From: Shinella sp. PSBB067 | GTDB lineage: Bacteria; Pseudomonadota; Alphaproteobacteria; Rhizobiales; Rhizobiaceae | DNA: 64,000 bases | Assembly: GCF_016839145.1 (NCBI RefSeq) | Contig: NZ_CP069303.1 | Coordinates: 620,001-684,000 of the forward strand | Direction: 5' to 3' | In this document: one piece after another, positions 9,966 through 17,009 of the stretch | Numbering within the stretch: the stretch's first letter is position 1 | How the letters are laid out: the number at the start of each line of letters is the position of its first letter | Notes under the pieces: generated by a model | The model's input: the letters and a program-made list of their open reading frames with translations, nothing else | Told to the model about the DNA's origin: nothing | The model's database searches: none | Position numbers and translations under genes: made by a program

Positions 9966-9985
9966 TTGTGCTGGCATGTACACAA
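9966..9985. promoter_or_regulatory. Inverted repeat upstream of antitoxin gene, possible autoregulatory operator
   Basis: TTGTG, ten bases, then CACAA, with TGTACA inside, lies 20 bases before the antitoxin start. RHH antitoxins usually repress their own promoter by binding such palindromes. Confidence 0.4.
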
Positions 9986-10004
9986 ACCAGTACCGAGGCC
10001 ACCC

Positions 10005-10262
10005 ATGAGCAGCACGACGATGACGATCCGCGTCAGCACCGACACCAAGGAAAAGCTCGACAGGCTGGCGGCGGACACGCGCCGCAGCCGCTCCTTCCTC
10101 GCCGCCGAGGCGGTTTCGGCCTATGTCGCCAGGGAGCTGGCGATCGTAGAGGGCATCGGCGAAGGCCTTGAGGACGTTCGCAACGGGCGGACGGTTTCGC
10201 ATGAGGAAGCCATGTCCGAACTTGCCTCCGCGATCGATACGGCTGAGCGCGACCGGTCGTGA
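10005..10262 (+). CDS. Ribbon-helix-helix antitoxin (CopG/RelB type)
   Basis: An 85-residue protein beginning MSSTTMTIRVSTDTKEKLDRLA, the beta strand plus helix of an RHH DNA-binding dimer, with SRSFLAAEAVSAYVARE as the second helix. The C-terminal GIGEGLEDVRNGRTVSHEEAM segment is the usual toxin-binding part. It overlaps the toxin start by the GTGA tetranucleotide, giving translational coupling. Confidence 0.88.
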   Translation: MSSTTMTIRVSTDTKEKLDRLAADTRRSRSFLAAEAVSAYVARELAIVEGIGEGLEDVRNGRTVSHEEAMSELASAIDTAERDRS

Positions 10263-10567
10263 AGCGTCCCGTCCGATGGTCCCGCGCGGCCCTCGATGAC
10301 CTGAAGCAGCAGGTCCGCCACATCGCGAAGGACGATCCCGCAGCGGCACGCTCGGTTGTCGCGCGGATCGATGCGGCGGCGGTCCTTTTGGGCGAACGCG
10401 CCGTCGGCCGGTCGGGCCGGGTCGGCGGCACCTACGAGAAATCGGTGAGCGGTCTTCCCTATGTTCTCGCCTATTGCATGGAGATGGCCGAGGGGCGGGA
10501 GACCCTGTTCATTCTGCGCGTCATCCATACCGCGCGGCAATGGCCGCGCGAGGAATGGCCGGAATAA
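10259..10567 (+). CDS. RelE/ParE-family toxin
   Basis: A 102-residue protein (GTG start inside the antitoxin stop) with the ParE/RelE fold pattern: WSRAALDDLKQQVRHIAKDD at the N-terminus, RVGGTYEKSVSGLPYVLAY in the middle and FILRVIHTARQW at the C-terminus. The ILRVIHTARQWP ending is typical of ParE/RelE toxins. Whether it blocks gyrase or cleaves mRNA cannot be decided from sequence. Confidence 0.85.
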   Translation: MKRPVRWSRAALDDLKQQVRHIAKDDPAAARSVVARIDAAAVLLGERAVGRSGRVGGTYEKSVSGLPYVLAYCMEMAEGRETLFILRVIHTARQWPREEWPE

Positions 10568-10620
10568 GGCAATTCCAGCAAAGTGCATCGCGGGCTCTGC
10601 GTCCGGAATGCGTGAAACGC
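10568..10620. repeat. Degenerate copy of a rhizobial intergenic repeat (family D)
   Basis: AATTCCAGCAAAGTGC, TGCGTCCGGAAT and GTGAAACGCT occur in the same order as in the repeat common between rhizobial genes. Fuller copies in opposite orientation lie at 31602 and 54040. Confidence 0.6.
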
Positions 10621-11319
10621 TTAGGAACCCGCCGCCCGGTTCTCCGCCCAGCCGGAAATCCAGATCTGCCGCAGCCCGTCGCCTTCGCCGCGAAAGTGCC
10701 CGCCCGTCGCTTCGCAGGCCTCCACCCGGTCCGCGCGGAAATTGCGGATGGCCCGGCGCAGCTCGCACCAGGCGACGATGTTCGCGGTTTCAGAATAGTA
10801 GATGAGCGCGATGGGGCGGATGGTGCGCTCGGTGGCGCGGGCATATTCGTCGCGGTAGTCGATGAGCAGCTTCTCCTCGTCGCGGATCGCCCGGCGCACC
10901 GTGGCAAGGTCGATGCCGTCGGGCTGGCGCGGCGCGGTACCCCAGGCGTGCAGCGCGCGGGCGGAAAGCGTCTGGCGCAGCGGCGGCGGCACGGCGCCGG
11001 CGATCTTCTCGCCCACCCTTCTGGCGGCCGCCTTCAGTTCCGCGTCCCCCGCACGCTCCAGAAGGGCTAGCGCCAGCACCACGGCCTCCGTCTCCTCGAT
11101 GGAAAACATCAGCGGCGGCAGGTCGAAGCCGGGACGCAGGATATAGCCGATGCCCCGCTCGCCCTCGACGGGCACGCGCATCGCCTGCAGGGCGGCGATG
11201 TCGCGGTAGATCGAGCGCACCGTCACCTCCAGCCGTTCGGCGATCTCGGCGGCGGTCACCGGCTGGCGGGCGAGCCTGAGGATCTGGATGATCTCGAAGA
11301 GCCGGGATGCCTTGCGCAT
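10621..11319 (-). CDS. YafY-type HTH/WYL transcriptional regulator
   Basis: A 232-residue regulator: N-terminal winged HTH (RLFEIIQILRLARQPVTAAEIAERLEVTVRSIYRDIAAL, DeoR/HTH_11 type) and a C-terminal WYL-like ligand domain. The start at 11319 follows GGAGAAGACC; a GTG at 11343 in the same frame is possible but would overlap the operator. It is divergent from the LysE exporter, with a perfect palindrome in the gap, so it probably controls itself and the exporter. Confidence 0.85.
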   Translation of the reverse strand: MRKASRLFEIIQILRLARQPVTAAEIAERLEVTVRSIYRDIAALQAMRVPVEGERGIGYILRPGFDLPPLMFSIEETEAVVLALALLERAGDAELKAAARRVGEKIAGAVPPPLRQTLSARALHAWGTAPRQPDGIDLATVRRAIRDEEKLLIDYRDEYARATERTIRPIALIYYSETANIVAWCELRRAIRNFRADRVEACEATGGHFRGEGDGLRQIWISGWAENRAAGS

Positions 11320-11333
11320 GGTCTTCTCCGTCA

Positions 11334-11357
11334 CAACTGACACATCCCTGTCAGTTG
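11334..11357. promoter_or_regulatory. Palindromic operator between WYL regulator and LysE gene
   Basis: CAACTGACA and TGTCAGTTG form a perfect 9-bp inverted repeat with a 6-base spacer, 15 bases before the regulator start. A further CAACTGACA half-site abuts the LysE start at 11433-11441. Confidence 0.65.
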
Positions 11358-11440
11358 GCCTTCGCTATATCACGCCTCAAGCGCTTGAAACGAAAGGCAG
11401 CATAGGGCTGCCGCGCGGCAAAAGGCAACGGCCAACTGAC

Positions 11441-12076
11441 ATGACCTACAGCGAAAACCTCTGGCTCTTCTTCCTGCTCGTCTCCGGCATCGTCATCGTG
11501 CCGGGCATGGACATGGTCTTCGTGCTGGCGAGCGCGCTCTCCGGCGGCCGCAGGGCTGGGCTCTCGGCGACCTTCGGCATCATGGTGGGCGGGCTGGTGC
11601 ACACGCTCTATGCCGCCCTCGGCGTCGGCATGCTGCTGCATTTCGCGCCGAAGCTCTTCAACGGGCTGCTGGTCGTCGGCGCGGCCTATGTCGCGTGGAT
11701 CGGCTGGCAGCTCTTCCGCAGCTCCATCGTCATCGGCGACGTCGGCCATCTCGACAGGCGCGGCCTTGCCACGCGCTTCCGCCAGGGCGCGCTGACCAGC
11801 CTCATGAACCCCAAGGCCTATCTCTTCATGCTCGCCGTCTTCCCGCAGTTCCTGCGCCCGGAATTCGGCCCCCTCTGGCGCCAGACGCTCGTCATGCTGC
11901 TGATGATCTGGGCGGCCCAGCTTGCCGTCTACGGCGGCCTCGCGCTCGCCGCCGCGCAAAGCCGCGACGCGCTGGTCGGCAGCCCCGCCGCCACCCGCCT
12001 CATCGGCCGCGCCGCGGGCGTGCTGCTCGTCGTCATCGCGGCGGTCACGGTCTGGCGAGGCTGGGGGACGGTTTGA
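11441..12076 (+). CDS. LysE/RhtB family exporter
   Basis: A 211-residue inner-membrane exporter with about six hydrophobic segments. PGMDMVFVLASALSGGRRAGLSATFGIMVGG at residues 18-48 is the LysE/RhtB signature (amino-acid efflux) and SLMNPKAYLFMLAVFPQFL is its second conserved block. The start at 11441 was chosen because earlier codons give a non-hydrophobic extension. The exported substrate is unknown. The last 32 bases overlap the convergent membrane-protein gene. Confidence 0.88.
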   Translation: MTYSENLWLFFLLVSGIVIVPGMDMVFVLASALSGGRRAGLSATFGIMVGGLVHTLYAALGVGMLLHFAPKLFNGLLVVGAAYVAWIGWQLFRSSIVIGDVGHLDRRGLATRFRQGALTSLMNPKAYLFMLAVFPQFLRPEFGPLWRQTLVMLLMIWAAQLAVYGGLALAAAQSRDALVGSPAATRLIGRAAGVLLVVIAAVTVWRGWGTV

Positions 12077-12809
12077 GGTCTTCGACAGGTGCCGCGGACC
12101 CGGCCGCGAACAGGCGCTTCAGTGCGATGTGCAGGACAAGCACGACCAATATGGAAGTGTAGCCATCGATCAGATAGTGCCAGCCGAGGAGGTTGCCAAG
12201 TACCGCCCAGACGAGAGCGAAGCCGAGGCAGTAGCGCAGGCGGACGGCGCCCCTTGCGCGCAGCACGATGAAGAAGATCGGGACGAAGGCAAAGGCGGTC
12301 CAGGCGACGGAATAGTTCCATTCCAGAATGGACAGGATGTGCGGATTGCCGAAGAGCGCCATCAGCCGCGGCCCGGGATCGACGCCTCCGAAGAGCAGGG
12401 CATCCAGGTCGGCCTGCGCGCGGTCATAGGGGAAGCCGCCCCGCATGGCCGGCATCAGCGTCTTGAACGTCGTGAACGAGCCCATGAAGAGGATGAAGGA
12501 GCCGAAGACGGCGGCGGCGCCGGCCAGATGGCCGAGCAGCGCGGGCGTCGGCAGCGTCATCCAGGCGAGCGGCGCTTTCGGGTTGCGGAACACGCCGGTG
12601 ACGAGCTTGTCGAGGAGGAGAATGGCCGGGAGCCCCAGGAAATAGACCGGCCCGAACTGCGCGGCATATTGCCGGTAGGCCGTTGCCGTGAAATCGGCAC
12701 GCCAAGTGAGGATGCCGATGACCAGCGCCGCATGCGCGAGCACGAAGGCGTGGAAGGGCAGCATCTGCCGCAGGTCGGCGGACAGGGTCTTGAGGAATGC
12801 GTTCCGCAT
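12045..12809 (-). CDS. PAP2-like multi-pass membrane protein
   Basis: A 254-residue protein with about six membrane segments. LLGWHYLIDGYTS near residue 225 looks like the C3 motif (His and Asp) of PAP2/inositol-phosphorylceramide-synthase-like proteins, but the upstream KxxxxxxRP and SGH motifs are not evident, so catalytic activity is doubtful. The gene is convergent with, and overlaps, the LysE gene. No function is assigned. Confidence 0.6.
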   Translation of the reverse strand: MRNAFLKTLSADLRQMLPFHAFVLAHAALVIGILTWRADFTATAYRQYAAQFGPVYFLGLPAILLLDKLVTGVFRNPKAPLAWMTLPTPALLGHLAGAAAVFGSFILFMGSFTTFKTLMPAMRGGFPYDRAQADLDALLFGGVDPGPRLMALFGNPHILSILEWNYSVAWTAFAFVPIFFIVLRARGAVRLRYCLGFALVWAVLGNLLGWHYLIDGYTSILVVLVLHIALKRLFAAGSAAPVEDLKPSPSLARP

Positions 12810-13018
12810 GCTGGTGGGCCTCGGACCGGCAATGTGTCGATGACCGAGTTGTGCTTACAAAAGATCAAGAAACGTTAAAGATGCAGCCGCCCGTGGTGTG
12901 CGGCGCACGGCCGGCATCAAAAAGATTTTACTATCGTGGATTTTCTAAAATGCAATCATGGCCGCGCATCGCAAATCGGCGGCGCGGCCCGGGCCCGCCG
13001 CCAGAACGGGAGAACTCC

Positions 13019-13462
13019 ATGAAGTTCAGGATTTTGGCGGCAGCGGCCGCGCTTTCGATCATCGGCGCGGGCTTCGTCGCGGCGGCGGACGAGCCGCAGG
13101 TTGTCCGCCAGGAGATGATGAAGAAGGTGGGCGGGGCCATGGGCGCGCTTTCCGGCATCGCCAAGGGCGAGAAGCCCTATGACGCAGAGGTTGTCAAGGC
13201 GTCGCTGACCACGATGAGCGAGGTCGCCAAGGCCTTCCCCGACCAGTTCCCGGCCGGCTCCGAGACGGGCCACGACACGGAAGCCAAGGCGACGATCTGG
13301 GAACAGATGGACGACTTCAAGGCGAAGTCCGCCAAGCTCGGCGAGGCCGCCGATGCCGTGCTCGCCAGCCTGCCGGCGGACCAGGCCGCGGTCGGCGCGG
13401 CGCTCGGCGCGATCGGGCCCAATTGCGGCGGCTGTCATGAGGTCTACCGCGTCAAGAAATGA
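13019..13462 (+). CDS. Cytochrome c' (class II c-type)
   Basis: A 147-residue exported protein. A signal peptide (MKFRILAAAAALSIIGAGFVAAA) is followed by a four-helix-bundle sequence and a single heme-binding CGGCH (CxxCH) near the C-terminus, as in class II cytochromes c'. Periplasmic cytochrome c' binds NO and protects against nitrosative stress in related bacteria. ATG follows GGGAGAACTCC. A diheme cytochrome c gene starts 136 bases downstream in the same direction. Confidence 0.92.
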   Translation: MKFRILAAAAALSIIGAGFVAAADEPQVVRQEMMKKVGGAMGALSGIAKGEKPYDAEVVKASLTTMSEVAKAFPDQFPAGSETGHDTEAKATIWEQMDDFKAKSAKLGEAADAVLASLPADQAAVGAALGAIGPNCGGCHEVYRVKK

Positions 13463-13598
13463 TCGCGGTGGACCGGACGATCCCCGAAAACACGCAACAC
13501 CCTCCCGGCGCGAACCGCCGGGGTGGTGCCCATATTCAGGCGCTGCGGCGGGAGCGGTCCGGCGACCGGTTGAAGACGCTCCAGCGAGGGACGGGCTC

Positions 13599-14507
13599 AT
13601 GGCATTCGGAAGATTTCTTGGCGGCATCGTCGTGATAGGCGCGCTCGGCGCCGGCGCGTTCCTTTTCCTGACGGCGCCGGAACGGTTGCCGGCCGAGACC
13701 TGGGCCACGGCAGGCGAGCCGGACCTTGCCAATGGCGAGCGCCTCTTCCATGCGGGCGGCTGCGCGAGCTGTCACGCGGCGCCGGGCGCGCCCGACGACC
13801 AGAAGCGCGTGCTGGCCGGGGGCCTTGCGCTGAAAAGCCCGTTCGGCACCTTCCACGCGCCGAACATCTCGCCCGACGAGACGGCGGGCATCGGCGCCTG
13901 GACGCTGGCCGAATTCGGCGATGCCATGAAGCGCGGCACCGGCCGCAACGGCGAGCATCTCTATCCTTCCTTTCCCTACGCCTCCTACGCGCGCATGACG
14001 GTGACGGACGTCCGCGACCTCTACGGCTACCTGAAGACCCTGCCGAAGAGCGGCAATGTCGCGCCGGAGCACGAGCTGCCGTTCCCCTTCAACATCCGCC
14101 TGGCGCTCGGCGGCTGGAAGTTCCTCTACCTCAACGAAGCGCCGCGCGTGGACCTCGCCAATGCCGACGAGACCGTGAAGCACGGCCAGTACCTCGTGGA
14201 AGGGCCGGGCCATTGCGGCGAATGCCACACGCCGCGCGACATGCTGGGCGGGCTGAAGACGGACCAGTGGCTCGCCGGCGGGCCGAACCCGGAAGGCGAG
14301 GGCCGCATCCCCGACATCACCCCCGTCGAGGGCCGCTTCGGCAGCTGGAGCGCGGGCGACATCGTCAACTACCTCGAAACCGGCTTCACGCCGGAATTCG
14401 ACAGCGTCGGCGGCGCGATGGTCTCCGTGCAGAAGAACATGGCGCAACTGCCGAAGGAAGACCGCGAGGCGATCGCCGCCTACCTGAAGGCGATCCCGGC
14501 GCGGTGA
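13599..14507 (+). CDS. Diheme class I cytochrome c, membrane-anchored
   Basis: A 302-residue protein with one N-terminal hydrophobic anchor (FLGGIVVIGALGAGAFLFL) and two heme sites: CASCH at about residue 55 and CGECH at about 205. Each is followed by a distal Met candidate (for example YARMTV and GGAMVSV). It resembles the diheme cytochrome subunits that take electrons from periplasmic dehydrogenases. Neighbourhood with cytochrome c' suggests a shared periplasmic electron-transfer role, but no dehydrogenase gene adjoins it. Confidence 0.88.
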   Translation: MAFGRFLGGIVVIGALGAGAFLFLTAPERLPAETWATAGEPDLANGERLFHAGGCASCHAAPGAPDDQKRVLAGGLALKSPFGTFHAPNISPDETAGIGAWTLAEFGDAMKRGTGRNGEHLYPSFPYASYARMTVTDVRDLYGYLKTLPKSGNVAPEHELPFPFNIRLALGGWKFLYLNEAPRVDLANADETVKHGQYLVEGPGHCGECHTPRDMLGGLKTDQWLAGGPNPEGEGRIPDITPVEGRFGSWSAGDIVNYLETGFTPEFDSVGGAMVSVQKNMAQLPKEDREAIAAYLKAIPAR

Positions 14508-14606
14508 GATTCGGGGGCGGGGGCTGGCGGTTGCGGCGAGGCTTGACGGTTCGGCGGAGCTTGAACGCCCGGTCGACGGAACGCTCTGCGAGCCGGAACG
14601 TTCGGC

Positions 14607-14778
14607 GGGCCTAAGCGCCCGGCAGGCCCGATGCCCGGTGGGCCTGACGCCCCGTGCGCCTCAACGCCGCGTAGGCCTCAACGCCGTGTAGGCCTCAACG
14701 CCGTGTAGGCCTCAACGCCGTGTAGGCCTCAACGCCGCGTAGGCCTGAACGCCCCGTGGGCCTGGACGCCCCGGCGCC
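14607..14778. repeat. 17-bp tandem repeat array
   Basis: About ten head-to-tail copies of a 17-bp unit, consensus GGCCTCAACGCCGTGTA. The central five are nearly identical and the flanking ones progressively degenerate. It is not in a plausible gene: 17 is not a multiple of 3, so a translated repeat is unlikely. Confidence 0.85.
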
Positions 14779-14827
14779 TTACGCGAGCGGCATCCTCTCT
14801 GGCACCGTGACGGGACACCCAACTCTC

Positions 14828-14928
14828 CTTTGTCATCCTCGGGCTTGACCCGAGGATCCATGCGTCACGGCACGGCCTGAGCTTGGGGCGTGGGTCCTTG
14901 GGTCAAGCCCGAGGATGACGATGGAGGG
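14828..14928. repeat. RIME-like palindromic repeat, copy 3
   Basis: TCATCCTCGGGCTTGACCC and, 60 bases on, GGGTCAAGCCCGAGGATGA are perfect complements, making the longest palindrome of this family in the window. The remainder of the 14508-15168 gap apart from the tandem array shows no credible gene. Confidence 0.75.
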
Positions 14929-15168
14929 TGGGGAGGGGCAGCCTCCTGCCGCCGTGCAGGGCATGGCCGCCGCCAAGCCGGAATGCCCCCAGCCCAAGCC
15001 GGGATACCTTCAGGCTGGTGAAATGCCGCCAAGCCGCGACAATGCCGAAAAGTCGGTTGCTGCCGCCATCAGGCGGGGTGCTGAGGCCATCGGGTCCGGC
15101 ATTTCCGCGCCGCGGTCGGCCGCTCCTGCCCGGGCCGGCGTGCGTTCCGCGTCGACCCGCCTCAACCC

Positions 15169-15753
15169 TCAGCCCTTTGCCGCCCCATGCTCATCCCCGT
15201 ACATCGCCAGATAATCCCGCAGTTCCGCGGAGCCGAGCCCGATGGCCTCCAGGGTTTCGCGGGCGAAGGTGGCCGGCGCCGCGCCGGAGGCGGTGATGAT
15301 GCCGCCGTCCAGCACCGCCTGCGGCTGGTCGCGGTAGTGCGCCGCGCCGCGATAGTCCGGCACGAGCTTGCCGAGCTGTCCGGAATAGTTGCCGGTATGC
15401 GCCCGCGTATCGAGAAGGCCGAGGCGGGCGAGCTCCAGCGTGGCGTCGCAGATCGCCGCCACCGGCTTGCCGGCCTCGACGAAACGCCCGATCGGGCCCG
15501 AAAGATCGGGCGCCGCGCCGGATTGCCAGATCGTGCCGCCGCAGACGACCAGCGCGTCGAAATCGGCGGGCAAGGCCGCTTGCGCCTCCCCGGCGGCTTT
15601 GACGGTGACGCCGCCGAGCGAGGTGACGTCCGCCCCGCCCGGCGTCAGCACCAGGGTCTCCGCCCCGCAGTCGCCGCGGGCCGTCGCCATCAGCAGGGCG
15701 CATTCCCAGTCCGCGTAGCCTTCCGTCAGCACGATTGCCAGTCGCTTCGCCAT
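15169..15753 (-). CDS. DJ-1/PfpI family protein
   Basis: A 194-residue class I glutamine-amidotransferase-like protein. The nucleophile elbow is AAICDATLELAR (Cys near residue 101) and the oxyanion strand is VVCGGTIW. The motif AICDATL resembles YoaZ/ThiJ subgroup proteins, which act as stress proteins, proteases or glyoxalases; a specific activity is not evident. The start ATG follows GGAGGCCGGC. It lies just downstream of the GNAT gene on the same strand, 16 bases apart. Confidence 0.85.
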   Translation of the reverse strand: MAKRLAIVLTEGYADWECALLMATARGDCGAETLVLTPGGADVTSLGGVTVKAAGEAQAALPADFDALVVCGGTIWQSGAAPDLSGPIGRFVEAGKPVAAICDATLELARLGLLDTRAHTGNYSGQLGKLVPDYRGAAHYRDQPQAVLDGGIITASGAAPATFARETLEAIGLGSAELRDYLAMYGDEHGAAKG

Positions 15754-15769
15754 GCCGGCCTCCGTCGGT

Positions 15770-16270
15770 TCAGCCCAATGCCTGGATGTAGCGCATCCCC
15801 GTCACCGGACCAGCCCGGAAGTTCATCTGCTCGTAGAAGCGGTGGGCGCCGAAATTGCCGGTGGCCGCGCTCACCGAAAGGTAGCCGCAGCCGGCCATGC
15901 GGGCGTGTTCGCGCGCGCGGGAAACGAGATGGCGGCCGATGCCGTGGCCGCGATGGCCGTCGCGCACGAAGATCTGGTGCAGCTCCATGCCGCGCACGCC
16001 TTCCATGGCGCGGTACATCGGCACCATCAGCGCGTAGCCGATCAGCTTCCCGCCGGCTTCCGCGACGAGGGCGGTGATCCAGGGATGGGCGCCGAAGAGG
16101 TCGCGGTCGAGATCGACGGCGGTGATCCTCGCCGTGTCGCCGTGGCATTCGGCGTGCAGCGCGATCATGTCGAGGATCTGCTGCAGGTCGCCCTGGCGCG
16201 CGGCGCGGATGGTCAGCATCGGCGGGCGTTCGACGGCGTGGGGATCGAGCTTGATGACGGTATTCAGCAT
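15770..16270 (-). CDS. GNAT family N-acetyltransferase
   Basis: A 166-residue acetyltransferase. The acetyl-CoA loop is RDGHRGHGIGRHL (motif A, about residues 110-122), followed by GYLSVSAATGNFGAHRFYEQMNF (motif B). ATG follows CAAGGAGCCCGAA. The acceptor is unknown. The gene sits behind a leader with two short ORFs and an intrinsic terminator, so expression is probably set by translation-coupled attenuation. Some alphaproteobacteria have GNAT genes beside polyamine decarboxylases; none is present here. Confidence 0.85.
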   Translation of the reverse strand: MLNTVIKLDPHAVERPPMLTIRAARQGDLQQILDMIALHAECHGDTARITAVDLDRDLFGAHPWITALVAEAGGKLIGYALMVPMYRAMEGVRGMELHQIFVRDGHRGHGIGRHLVSRAREHARMAGCGYLSVSAATGNFGAHRFYEQMNFRAGPVTGMRYIQALG

Positions 16271-16304
16271 TTCGGGCTCCTTGGGTTTCGTGCCATCAGG
16301 TGCC

Positions 16305-16343
16305 CTAAAACAACAAAGCCGCCTGATGGCGGCTTGTTGACAT
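16305..16343 (-). CDS. Leader peptide 2 (12 aa) overlapping the attenuator
   Basis: The reading frame MSTSRHQAALLF stops with TAG inside the T-rich tail of the terminator hairpin. Its ATG is 13 bases after GGAG, which itself follows the stop of leader peptide 1. Coverage of the hairpin stem by ribosomes translating it would prevent terminator folding. Translation is inferred, not shown. Confidence 0.5.
   Translation of the reverse strand: MSTSRHQAALLF
16308..16335 (-). terminator. Intrinsic terminator/attenuator in the GNAT leader
   Basis: On the reverse strand AAGCCGCC-ATCA-GGCGGCTT is a perfect 8-bp stem followed by TTGTTGTTTT. The GCCATCAGG of the hairpin is perfectly complementary to CCTGATGGC 21-30 bases further on (plus-strand 16292-16300), giving a competing structure. 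Confidence 0.7.
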
Positions 16344-16360
16344 GATCGAACAGCCGCTCC

Positions 16361-16411
16361 TTATCGGAACAGCCAAAAATACGTTGCGGCGATGTGCGTG
16401 CTCTTGATCAT
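16361..16411 (-). CDS. Leader peptide 1 (16 aa) upstream of GNAT gene
   Basis: ATG at 16411 (plausible GGGAG site upstream) opens MIKSTHIAATYFWLFR, ending at TAA 18 bases before leader peptide 2. The aromatic run YFWLF just before the stop resembles nascent chains that stall ribosomes, but stalling is an inference. Confidence 0.5.
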   Translation of the reverse strand: MIKSTHIAATYFWLFR

Positions 16412-16489
16412 GGACGCGATATTCTCCCTTTCGCGCCGTTTGTCAATCGGCTTTCTCATGGGAAAGAAGAAGGATGAAGCGAAGGCTGG

Positions 16490-16942
16490 TCAGGCCTTCG
16501 CTTCGTCGTTGCCGGCGGCGGGTTGCCCTGCCGCGTTGCCGGCCTCAAGGGTGTCGTCGATGCCGAGCCGCTCCTTGATGGTGCGGCGGATCTCCTCCTC
16601 GATCGCCTCGCGCGCTTCCGGCGGCAGCTCTGCCAGGCTTTCCTCGGTGAGGCCCATCGATTCGAGCAGCTCCTTGCGCAGGCGCTCGACCGGGTTCATC
16701 TTCGAAAGCTCCATGAAATCGGACAGCAGGCCATCGCTTTCCCGTTCGGCCTTCTCCTGCCTGTTGACCCACAGCGCATGGGCAAGGCCGGAAGGCATGG
16801 CGGCGGAGGTCTCAACCGTCGGGATGTTGCGCTTCCACGCGCCGTCGCCATCGCCCATGCCGCTGGAAAGGCTGTCGCCGCCGGCGGCCGCGCGCGGCCG
16901 GCCGAGCGCATGGGCGGAAAGCATGCTGCCGTCGATCTTCAT
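16490..16942 (-). CDS. Conserved hypothetical protein
   Basis: A 150-residue soluble protein. The start MKIDGSMLSA at 16942 follows GGGGAGCC. The N-terminal half is Gly/Ala-rich and low in structure; the C-terminal half (residues 85-140) is a charged helix (SDFMELSKMNPVERLRKELL and EEEIRRTIKERLGI). I do not recognise a family. It may share the promoter of the divergent or upstream ABC transporter gene, from which it is 68 bases downstream. Confidence 0.6.
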   Translation of the reverse strand: MKIDGSMLSAHALGRPRAAAGGDSLSSGMGDGDGAWKRNIPTVETSAAMPSGLAHALWVNRQEKAERESDGLLSDFMELSKMNPVERLRKELLESMGLTEESLAELPPEAREAIEEEIRRTIKERLGIDDTLEAGNAAGQPAAGNDEAKA

Positions 16943-17009
16943 GAAAAAGGCTCCCCGATAGGATCTCGGGGAACCATTACCGGTTGCGCCTGTCGCGAGG
17001 CTTTCGCCG

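Noticed and set aside
14508..15168. CRISPR array in the tandem repeats
   Set aside because: The 17-bp units are directly adjacent with no spacers and no cas genes are nearby.
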